Assembly (NCBI GenBank): GCA_030149585.1 | Contig: JASFBJ010000185.1 | Location: 1-7,195, forward strand | DNA length: 7,195 nt | Source of the DNA: Desulfobacterales bacterium | GTDB taxonomy: Bacteria > Desulfobacterota > Desulfobacteria > Desulfobacterales > JASFBJ01 | Reading direction: 5' to 3' | In this document: positions 1 to 5,536 of the stretch, piece by piece | Position numbering within the stretch: the stretch's first letter is position 1 | How the letters are laid out: each line of letters begins with the position of its first letter | Notes under the pieces: generated by a model | The model's database searches: none | Told to the model about the DNA's origin: nothing | What the model saw: the letters and a program-made list of their open reading frames with translations, nothing else | Translations under genes and position numbers: made by a program

Positions 1-95
1 AACCTGACCTAAATCTGTGCGCCTACTTGTGGAAGTTATTTCGTCCTCGTTCCCAACCTAAAATCAGGCTGCAAAATGCCTAAAGGAGGAATTTA

Positions 96-887
96 ATGGA
101 ATTTAATAATATTATATTTAAGGTTGAAAATGAAATTGCATTAATTAGGTTTAATCGGCCTAAAGCCTTGAATGCTTTAAACCAGGACCTGTTAACTGAA
201 TTTTCCCAGGCTTTGGATGAAATTGCCGAGAATGAAGAGATTCGGGTTTTGGTTTTAACCGGAACCGGTGATAAAGCCTTTGTGGCCGGCGCTGATATTA
301 CTGAACTGGCAAAGTTTAATCCTTTGGAAGCCAAACTTTTTTCCAGAAAAGGCCAGACCACAATAAATAAACTGCAAGAACTTGCCATTCCAGTGATAGC
401 GGCCGTAAATGGTTTTGCCCTTGGAGGGGGAAGTGAAATTGCCCTGGCCTGTGATTTTATTTATGCTTCTGAAAATGCGAATTTTGGTTTGCCCGAAATC
501 ACCTTAGGCCTTATTCCCGGATTTGGCGGAACCCAGAGATTGCCACGTCTTGTTGGGTCTAATCTTGCTAAAGAGTTGGTTTTTACAGGGAAAATGCTTT
601 CAGCTGCTGAAGCTAAGGATGTGGGCCTGGTGAATAAAATTTGTACAACAAATGATTTGCTTAAGGATGTGATGAAAACAGCTCGAGTTATAGCCTTAAA
701 AGGAAAGGTGTCTTTGCGGGCGGCAAAAGAGGTTATTAATAATGGTCTTAATGTTGACCTGCAAACGGGCTGCAATATTGAGATTGACGCCTTTGCAGTT
801 TGCATGGCAAGTGAAGATGCCAAAGAGGGAACTTCTGCATTCCTGGAAAAAAGAAAGGCTGATTTTAAAGGTAGTCTTAAGGGCTAA
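96..887 (+). CDS. Short-chain enoyl-CoA hydratase (crotonase family)
   Basis: This 263-residue cytoplasmic protein is a full-length member of the enoyl-CoA hydratase/isomerase family, whose hydratases add water to the trans-2 double bond of short-chain enoyl-CoA in beta-oxidation or butyrate-type pathways. The segment FVAGADI (residues 62-68) and the segment ALGGGSE (108-114) form the CoA-thioester oxyanion hole in this family. Both catalytic glutamates of true hydratases are visible, E114 in GGGSE and E134 in GLPE, followed by the PGFGGTQRLPRLVG block (141-154). Retention of both acids favours hydratase over isomerase or decarboxylase relatives. The start is set by a strong ribosome binding site, AAGGAGGA at 83-90, five bases before the ATG. 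A small membrane protein gene follows 27 bases downstream and may share its transcript. No other fatty-acid genes are visible, so the exact substrate (crotonyl-CoA or a related acyl-CoA) cannot be fixed. Confidence 0.93.
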   Translation: MEFNNIIFKVENEIALIRFNRPKALNALNQDLLTEFSQALDEIAENEEIRVLVLTGTGDKAFVAGADITELAKFNPLEAKLFSRKGQTTINKLQELAIPVIAAVNGFALGGGSEIALACDFIYASENANFGLPEITLGLIPGFGGTQRLPRLVGSNLAKELVFTGKMLSAAEAKDVGLVNKICTTNDLLKDVMKTARVIALKGKVSLRAAKEVINNGLNVDLQTGCNIEIDAFAVCMASEDAKEGTSAFLEKRKADFKGSLKG

Positions 888-914
888 AAAGCCGTGCGAA
901 TCAAGGAAAAAAAG

Positions 915-1145
915 ATGCCGAAAAAGCAGCTTAATGGACAATTAATCTGGGGGATTGCCTTATTAATCGCTGGACTGGGTGTGTTTTACCGCATTCCCCA
1001 GGTTATGCCCGATCTTGTCAAAATCGAGCAATTTGAATCTGTTATCTGGTTTATCAAGTTTTGTTTTTATTTTATGGGGATTATTTTATGTGGCGGTGGG
1101 ATCAAAAAAATTTATAAACATTTCAGCGTTAAAGATGATAGTTAA
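915..1145 (+). CDS. Small two-helix membrane protein, unknown function
   Basis: This is a 76-residue protein I do not recognise. It has two hydrophobic segments, roughly residues 8-26 (beginning GQLIWGIALLIAGLGV) and 46-64 (beginning VIWFIKFCFYFMGIIL). They are joined by a short polar loop and followed by a basic tail (KKIYKHFSVKDDS). This pattern fits a small inner-membrane hairpin protein with both termini in the cytoplasm. I chose the ATG at 915 because AAGGA lies at 903-907, seven bases upstream. A GTG at 894 would add seven residues but has no ribosome binding site. The gene follows the enoyl-CoA hydratase gene by 27 bases in the same direction, so co-transcription is likely, although a functional link to acyl-CoA metabolism is not shown. 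The inverted-repeat element begins 25 bases after the stop codon and could end the transcript. Confidence 0.7.
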   Translation: MPKKQLNGQLIWGIALLIAGLGVFYRIPQVMPDLVKIEQFESVIWFIKFCFYFMGIILCGGGIKKIYKHFSVKDDS

Positions 1146-1203
1146 GGCAATTATTGGCATCTTTCAAATTTAGTTTACACTTTTTAGATGTTGCTTCTTG
1201 TCT

Positions 1204-1229
1204 GGTTCCCATGCTCCAGCGTGGGAACC
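1204..1229. repeat. REP-like palindrome, left copy
   Basis: GGTTCCCATGCT pairs with AGCGTGGGAACC across a two-base CC centre. The stem is 12 bp with a single T:G position. The core GTTCCCACGCTCCAGCGTGGGAAC resembles a palindrome that I recall as widely dispersed in intergenic regions of many Desulfobacterota and other environmental bacteria. It is the inverted partner of the copy at 1244-1265. Confidence 0.75.
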
Positions 1230-1243
1230 CTATGTGGTATGCA

Positions 1244-1265
1244 TTCCCACGCTGGAGCGTGGGAA
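1244..1265. repeat. REP-like palindrome, right copy (inverted)
   Basis: TTCCCACGCT pairs perfectly with AGCGTGGGAA around a GG centre. The centre CTGGAG is the reverse complement of CTCCAG in the left copy. The two copies are therefore a head-to-head pair separated by 14 bases, the arrangement called a REPIN when REP sequences are spread by a RAYT transposase. Confidence 0.75.
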
Positions 1266-1357
1266 CGAGAAAGCGAGAACCGTCTAAAGTGTAAACTATC
1301 TTTGGACATTAATGAAGGATGCCCAATTATTTGTGATAAATAAAATGTGCATAAAAA

Positions 1358-1387
1358 TTGCATAGAGGTGGTGTAAACTAATATATA
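1358..1387 (+). promoter_or_regulatory. Weak sigma-70-type promoter candidate upstream of the GspE-like gene
   Basis: TTGCAT (1358-1363) could serve as a -35 element and TATATA (1382-1387) as a -10 element with an 18-base spacer; ATATAT one base earlier gives 17. The spacer contains GTGTAAACTA (1371-1380), a third copy of the end of the inverted-repeat element. The match is modest and the region is AT-rich, so this is a suggestion only. It lies about 80 bases before the ATPase start codon. Confidence 0.25.
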
Positions 1388-1467
1388 AGATTATTTTAAC
1401 CTGATCAGTTCAAATCTGAAAATCAGTTAACCAAGCAATAATAAAAATAATTCGAGCAGGTTTAAAA

Positions 1468-3744
1468 ATGGCAGGTTCTCCTGTAATGTCTGATGGCATA
1501 AAAGCCAACATCCAGAAAATAAAATCAAAATTGCATTCCACTTTTAGTGTGGACGATATTTTGGAAAACGTTGAAGAAGATATTAATACTCTTTTTAATA
1601 CCGAGAGAATGACCATTTTTACTGTTGATGGTATTAAAAGAGAACTGGTGTCGCGTCATAAATCCGGAAATGAGATTAAGGAAATCCGGGTTTCTGTAAA
1701 TAACAACAGTATTGCCGGATATTGTGCCTATAGCCAGAAACTGGTAAATTTAAAAAATGCTTATGATAAAAATGAACTAAATTCAATTGATAAAAATTTA
1801 AAATTTGATACAAGCTGGGATAAGATAACCGGTTTTACAACTAAACAGACATTGGCCTATCCGATTATTTATCTGAAATATCTGATGGGAACAGTGCAAC
1901 TGCTCAACCGTAAAAATAATCAACCGTTTTCAAGAATTGATGAACAGATTATTGTTGAGATTGCCAAAGAGCTCGGCATTGCTTTTTATAATCAGAAAAA
2001 GCTTGCCCGGGGTGGTCGGAGTGAGAATAATAAATTCAGCTATCTTTTAGAAAAACATCTGATTACTCAAAAAGAGCTTAATAAGGCATTACAGGACGCA
2101 AAGAAGCGCAAAGAAGATATTGAGAATATTTTAATTCGTGATCTCAGGATTCCTAAAAAAGAGGTAGGGAAAGCTCTGGAAAAATATTTTAAGGTTCAAT
2201 ATATTGAATATAACCCAGATTTTCCTATTCCCGGCGAACTGCTTTCAGGTCTTAAAGTTCCATTTATGCGTAATAACATCTGGGTTCCACTACGCAAACA
2301 AGATGGGAAAATTCTGATCGCGGTTAATAATCCTAATGATTTAAAAAAAATTGATGAAATAAAGGCCCTGTTTCCAGGTAAAAATTTATTATTCAGTGTT
2401 GTTTTTAAAAATGATATTCTTGATTTTATAAAATTATTTACGCAAGATGAAAAAGAGCTGGCTGAAATCGATGATATCCTTTCTCAGCTCCAGGTAGAAG
2501 CCGAAGAGATTGAGGAGGCTGAATCAGGTTTTGACGAAGCAGATAGTGCGGTTGTCCAACTGGTTAATAAAATTATTCTGGACGCATATGCCAGAGGGGC
2601 ATCTGATATTCACATAGAACCCTATCCAGGCAAACAAAATACCCAGGTCCGAATCAGGGTGGATGGAAGCTGCATGATCTATCAGACCATTCCCTATAAT
2701 TATCGCAATGCCGTTGTTTCGCGAATCAAGATTATGTCGGACCTTGATATTGCTGAGCGCCGGAAACCCCAGGATGGCAAAATTAAATTTAAAAAATATG
2801 GCGGGAAAGATATTGAGCTTCGGGTGGCAACTGTTCCCACTCAAGGCGGCATGGAAGATATAGTGATGCGGATTCTGGCGGCTGGTGAGCCAATTCCTTT
2901 GAATAAAATGGGATTTTCAAAAGCAAATTATGAAAATTTTATCAGTGTTATTACCAAACCATATGGTATTATATTTGTCTGCGGGCCAACAGGCTCTGGA
3001 AAAACAACGACTTTGCACTCTGCCTTAGGTTATATTAATAAAACTGAAACAAAGATCTGGACGGCTGAAGATCCTGTTGAAATCACACAAAAGGGGCTAC
3101 GGCAGGTTCAGGTTAAACCGCGCATTGGGTTTGATTTTGCCGCTGCCATGCGAGCATTTTTAAGAGCTGATCCAGATGTAATCATGGTTGGGGAAATGCG
3201 TGATAAGGAAACCACTTCGATTGGAATTGAAGCTTCTCTAACCGGACATCTGGTTTTTTCAACGCTTCATACCAATAGTGCGCCGGAAAGCATTACCCGT
3301 CTTTTGGATATGGGGATGGACCCTTTTAATTTTGCTGATGCAATCTTGTGTATTTTGGCTCAGCGTCTGGTCCGTACCCTTTGCAAGGATTGTAAAAAAG
3401 AGTATAATCCTTCAAGGGAAGAGTATGATGAACTGGTCAGAGAATATGGCAAGGAAGATTTTGAAAAGATTATTAAACTCCCCTATTCAGATAAACTGAC
3501 CCTTTATAAACCCAATGGGTGTGATATCTGCGGTAATACCGGATATCGCGGTCGTATGGGCCTGCATGAATTGCTGATGGGTACTGATGAAATTAAGATT
3601 CTGATTCAAAAATCATCTCCTATGAAAGTGCTGCGCGATAAAGCTATTGCAGATGGCATGACCACCTTAAAACAGGATGGGATTGATAAAATATTTCAGG
3701 GAAAATGTGATCTTTTACAGGTTCGCAAGGTATGTATCAAATAG
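1468..3744 (+). CDS. GAF domain-GspE/PilB-family type II/IV secretion ATPase
   Basis: This 758-residue cytoplasmic protein belongs to the hexameric ATPases that drive type II secretion or type IV pilus assembly. Residues about 20-178 form a GAF sensor domain. Residues about 190-325 match the GspE/MshE-type N-terminal domain. An acidic linker (about 330-355) leads to the ATPase core. The core shows GASDIHIEP (377-385), Walker A GPTGSGKTTT (506-515, K512), Walker B RADPDVIMVGEMRD (566-579, E576), and the His box TGHLVFSTLHTN (592-603). Zinc-binding pairs C639/C642 and C685/C688 are also present, so the core looks active. The GAF domain makes it longer than typical PilB/GspE proteins of about 550-570 residues and suggests control by a small ligand. 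The ATG at 1468 has only a weak AGG at 1458-1460. No pilin, platform or secretin genes adjoin it, so whether it is a pilus or a secretion motor is undecided. Confidence 0.92.
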   Translation: MAGSPVMSDGIKANIQKIKSKLHSTFSVDDILENVEEDINTLFNTERMTIFTVDGIKRELVSRHKSGNEIKEIRVSVNNNSIAGYCAYSQKLVNLKNAYDKNELNSIDKNLKFDTSWDKITGFTTKQTLAYPIIYLKYLMGTVQLLNRKNNQPFSRIDEQIIVEIAKELGIAFYNQKKLARGGRSENNKFSYLLEKHLITQKELNKALQDAKKRKEDIENILIRDLRIPKKEVGKALEKYFKVQYIEYNPDFPIPGELLSGLKVPFMRNNIWVPLRKQDGKILIAVNNPNDLKKIDEIKALFPGKNLLFSVVFKNDILDFIKLFTQDEKELAEIDDILSQLQVEAEEIEEAESGFDEADSAVVQLVNKIILDAYARGASDIHIEPYPGKQNTQVRIRVDGSCMIYQTIPYNYRNAVVSRIKIMSDLDIAERRKPQDGKIKFKKYGGKDIELRVATVPTQGGMEDIVMRILAAGEPIPLNKMGFSKANYENFISVITKPYGIIFVCGPTGSGKTTTLHSALGYINKTETKIWTAEDPVEITQKGLRQVQVKPRIGFDFAAAMRAFLRADPDVIMVGEMRDKETTSIGIEASLTGHLVFSTLHTNSAPESITRLLDMGMDPFNFADAILCILAQRLVRTLCKDCKKEYNPSREEYDELVREYGKEDFEKIIKLPYSDKLTLYKPNGCDICGNTGYRGRMGLHELLMGTDEIKILIQKSSPMKVLRDKAIADGMTTLKQDGIDKIFQGKCDLLQVRKVCIK

Positions 3745-3810
3745 CCTGACTCTGCCTGCTTTTTAGTCTGGTCAGGGTCACGGAAAGAAATAAATCCACA
3801 AAATTGCGCC

Positions 3811-3871
3811 GGATGTTGGTTTGTCTACAAGGCACATCCACCAGTGTATACCGGGATAGGTGCTGGTGGAT
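3811..3871 (+). other. Overlapping hairpins, candidate terminator or structured RNA
   Basis: ATCCACCAG (3836-3844) is perfectly complementary to CTGGTGGAT (3863-3871), giving a nine-base stem with an 18-base loop in which ACC and GGT may extend the pairing. An alternative stem uses GGATGT (3811-3816) with ACATCC (3834-3839). It shares bases 3836-3839 with the first stem, so the two folds exclude each other. A TTTTTT run lies at 3891-3896, 19 bases after the main stem, too far for a classical intrinsic terminator. It could end or protect the ATPase transcript. It matches no RNA family that I recognise. Confidence 0.4.
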
Positions 3872-4082
3872 CTAACTTACATTCCACACCTTTTTTACCG
3901 TTCACTTTTACTGCAAAGAGATCAAAAAAAATTATAACAGTCCAATATCTTTTGGTCAAGTATTTATTTTAGCCGAAACTAATGTAAAATAAAATAGACA
4001 GAAGGCCTTAACTTTAGCTCACTTTACCTTAATTACTTTAAACACTTCTCAACACTCTCCTTTTTTTTGTGCTTTTCAGTCG

Positions 4083-4098
4083 TGGCACAATCGTTGCA
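4083..4098 (+). promoter_or_regulatory. Sigma-54 (RpoN) promoter
   Basis: TGGCAC (4083-4088) and TTGCA (4094-4098) match the -24/-12 consensus TGGCAC-N5-TTGCA. The invariant GG (4084-4085) and GC (4096-4097) have the required 12-base offset. Transcription should start near 4109, about 325 bases before the response regulator start codon. Sigma-54 promoters need an activator ATPase of the NtrC type. No activator gene and no clear enhancer site can be identified here. The promoter points toward the three-gene sensory operon, and no other promoter of comparable quality was found between it and that operon. Confidence 0.75.
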
Positions 4099-4278
4099 GC
4101 TAATGCCTCAAAAAGAATCAATTATTAGAACCTAACTATATAGCTCTTTTTTATTCAGTACGCTGTCTGTCCTTTATTTGCCGTTGTTTATTAAGCGGTT
4201 TAATCAGAGGACAAATGAAAGCAGGTGGACAATTTACGTCAATCTGTTGACAAAAAACAGCGTGATATCAATTAGCTG

Positions 4279-4437
4279 ATGGTTTTTGAAAAGAGAATTT
4301 TTCAGAATATAATCAATAATAAAAAGCGGAAAAAATGCAGAATTAAAAAAACATTTAAGTTTTTTAAACAAATGGACAATATAGCTAATATGAATACCAA
4401 TCGGAACATCAAAAAAGATGCGGGAAAATATTTATGA
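4279..4437 (+). CDS. Possible small basic ORF overlapping the response regulator start
   Basis: An open frame of 52 codons begins at ATG 4279 (MVFEKRIFQN...) and ends at TGA 4435-4437, overlapping the ATG of the response regulator gene in an ATGA arrangement. The predicted peptide is rich in lysine, arginine and asparagine and has no membrane segment or known motif. ATGA overlaps are typical of translationally coupled genes, which is the main argument for it. Against it, no Shine-Dalgarno sequence precedes the ATG, a stop codon lies six bases upstream in frame, and lysine/asparagine-rich frames arise easily in AT-rich non-coding DNA. An internal ATG at 4372 would give 21 codons. It could act as a leader peptide or be a chance frame. 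Confidence 0.22.
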   Translation: MVFEKRIFQNIINNKKRKKCRIKKTFKFFKQMDNIANMNTNRNIKKDAGKYL

Positions 4438-5495
4438 ACGATCCGTATAAAATTTTAATAGTTGATGACTCTAAATTAATTCGCAGAGCGGTTTCAAATA
4501 TATTTAAAAATCAGGAAAAATTTCAAGTAGTTGGAGAGGCAGGCAATGGTAAAGAGGCTCTGGAACTTATGCCCGAACTGAATCCAGATGTTGTGACTCT
4601 GGATATAAATATGCCTGTCATGGACGGGCTTACTACATTGAAACACATTATGATTAAGAGCCCAAGGCCAACGGTTATGCTAAGTTCGCTGACGCAGGAA
4701 GGATCGTCAGTTACATTTGATGCGCTGAAATACGGTGCTATTGATTTTATTCCCAAGCCATCCAAAACAAATGGAAACAGCATCGGGGAACAGGAACAGA
4801 ACATAATTAAAAAAGTAAAGCTTGCAGCCGAAGTTGAAATTGAATCTGTCCAGTATATAAGATCGGTTCCTAAGGAGAAATCAAATAAGAGGCCTGGTGG
4901 AAATGAGTGTAAAAATATTTTTGTAATAGGCGCATCCGAGGGTGGATATGGTGCACTTTTGAAAATTATTCCGCAAATTATTCCTGATTTTCCCGCTGCA
5001 TTCCTGGTTGTTATTTACGCAGATTCCAAGCATGTGGATGCTTTTGCAGACTATCTTGACAGCCATAGTTTAATAAAAGTCAGACGGGCAAAAAATGGAG
5101 AAGAGATCAAAGGAAGTGTTTGTTATCTTTGTTCAGGTGAGGAATACGCAACGGTTCATTCGTTGGGTGATAAGTATAATTTGCAGGTAAACCCTTCGCC
5201 CTTTGCAGGGCGGAGGGGCTCGATTAACATGCTTATGTTTTCCGTTGCCGAGGTAATGGGGATGCGTGCTGCAGGCGTAATACTTTCAGGAACAGGTGAT
5301 GACGGCGCCGAAGGGCTGGCGGAGATTATCAGAGCAGGCGGAACCGCGGTCGTCCAGGATCCTAAAAGCTGTCTGTATAAGAAAATGGCGAGATCCGCCC
5401 TGGAGGTAAACAAGCACGCCCTTGTTGTCCCCGACACCAGGATAGCATCAACTATTTCCGAGTTAAATATAGAATCAGCGGTCGATAGTTTTTGA
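4434..5495 (+). CDS. Response regulator with divergent CheB methylesterase domain
   Basis: This 353-residue protein has the length and layout of CheB, the chemotaxis enzyme that removes methyl groups (and amides) from receptor glutamates. Residues 5-125 are a receiver domain with acidic pair D11/D12, phospho-acceptor D57 in TLDINMP, S84, and K108 in FIPKPS, so phosphorylation looks possible. After a linker (about 130-160) comes the CheB domain. The nucleophile serine is kept (S168 in GASEGG), as is the catalytic aspartate (D290 in GTGDDGAEG). The usual QHMP segment that carries the catalytic histidine reads IYAD, however, placing Y195 at that position. The usual APGGxH segment reads CSGEEY (233-238). 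The esterase may therefore be inactive or altered. GGGA at 4422-4425 precedes the start by eight bases. No CheA, CheW or CheR is in view. The binding-protein gene follows 41 bases downstream. Confidence 0.88.
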   Translation: MNDPYKILIVDDSKLIRRAVSNIFKNQEKFQVVGEAGNGKEALELMPELNPDVVTLDINMPVMDGLTTLKHIMIKSPRPTVMLSSLTQEGSSVTFDALKYGAIDFIPKPSKTNGNSIGEQEQNIIKKVKLAAEVEIESVQYIRSVPKEKSNKRPGGNECKNIFVIGASEGGYGALLKIIPQIIPDFPAAFLVVIYADSKHVDAFADYLDSHSLIKVRRAKNGEEIKGSVCYLCSGEEYATVHSLGDKYNLQVNPSPFAGRRGSINMLMFSVAEVMGMRAAGVILSGTGDDGAEGLAEIIRAGGTAVVQDPKSCLYKKMARSALEVNKHALVVPDTRIASTISELNIESAVDSF

Positions 5496-5536
5496 ACTCA
5501 TTTAAACTTGGCCTATGCAAAAAAAGGAGAAGGGAA

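Larger units (their letters stand above)
1171..1298. mobile_element. MITE-like element with terminal inverted repeats enclosing two REP-like palindromes
   Basis: The outer arms are TAGTTTACACTTTTTAGATG (1171-1190) and CGTCTAAAGTGTAAACTA (1281-1298). They are reverse complements of each other: 13 bases match without interruption, and the match resumes after a two-base insertion. Both ends finish in TA, the target dinucleotide of IS630/Tc1-mariner transposons, so a non-autonomous element of that type is a reasonable inference. Inside are two compact palindromes in opposite orientation. The 128 bp hold no coding capacity. The element lies between the end of the hydratase operon and the ATPase gene, where its foldback could act as a transcription terminator or an mRNA-stabilising hairpin. 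No transposase gene is present in the window. Confidence 0.6.
3745..4433. other. Long AT-rich intergenic region with hairpins and a sigma-54 promoter
   Basis: This 689-base gap holds no ORF of convincing size. Directly after the ATPase stop, CCTGAC (3745-3750) can pair with GTCAGG (3771-3776), but no U-run follows, so it is a poor terminator. Stronger hairpins lie at 3811-3871. A near-consensus sigma-54 promoter sits at 4083-4098. The rest, about 4109-4433, would be an untranslated leader of about 325 bases for the response regulator gene. That leader contains an imperfect stem, CTTTATTTG (4172-4180) against CAAATGAAAG (4212-4221), and the short inverted repeat GTCAA-TCTG-TTGAC (4238-4251). 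It also contains a possible small ORF at 4279-4437. Several T-runs (3891-3896, 4061-4068, 4145-4151) are not preceded by good stems. Confidence 0.6.

Noticed and set aside
3..83. Open frame from the left edge to TAA at 81-83, possibly the tail of an upstream gene
   Set aside because: Only 26 codons are visible, the translation matches nothing I recognise, the stop lies in the hydratase ribosome binding site, and part of it overlaps repeat-like sequence (46-55). It cannot be supported as coding.
461..823. Reverse-strand ORF of 120 codons inside the hydratase gene
   Set aside because: It is antisense to a clear, motif-complete gene, shows no recognisable family and has no ribosome binding site.
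1171..1298. CRISPR array
   Set aside because: The repeats are inverted palindromes in a single nested unit, not direct repeats with regular spacers, and no cas genes are present.
2524..2844. Reverse-strand ORF of 106 codons inside the ATPase gene
   Set aside because: It is a shadow of the conserved ATPase core on the other strand, with no independent coding evidence.
3745..3776. Intrinsic terminator directly after the ATPase gene
   Set aside because: The six-base stem has a 20-base loop and no following T-run, so it is noted only within the intergenic entry.
4247..4275. TTGACA at 4247-4252 as a sigma-70 -35 element for the CheB-like operon
   Set aside because: At 17 bases spacing the -10 position reads AATTAG, a poor match, and TTGAC is part of a short inverted repeat. 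The sigma-54 site is far more convincing.
5492..5536. Upstream TTG start extending the binding protein by 15 residues
   Set aside because: It has no suitable ribosome binding site and would put extra residues before a well-formed signal peptide. ATG 5537 has a strong AAGGAG upstream.
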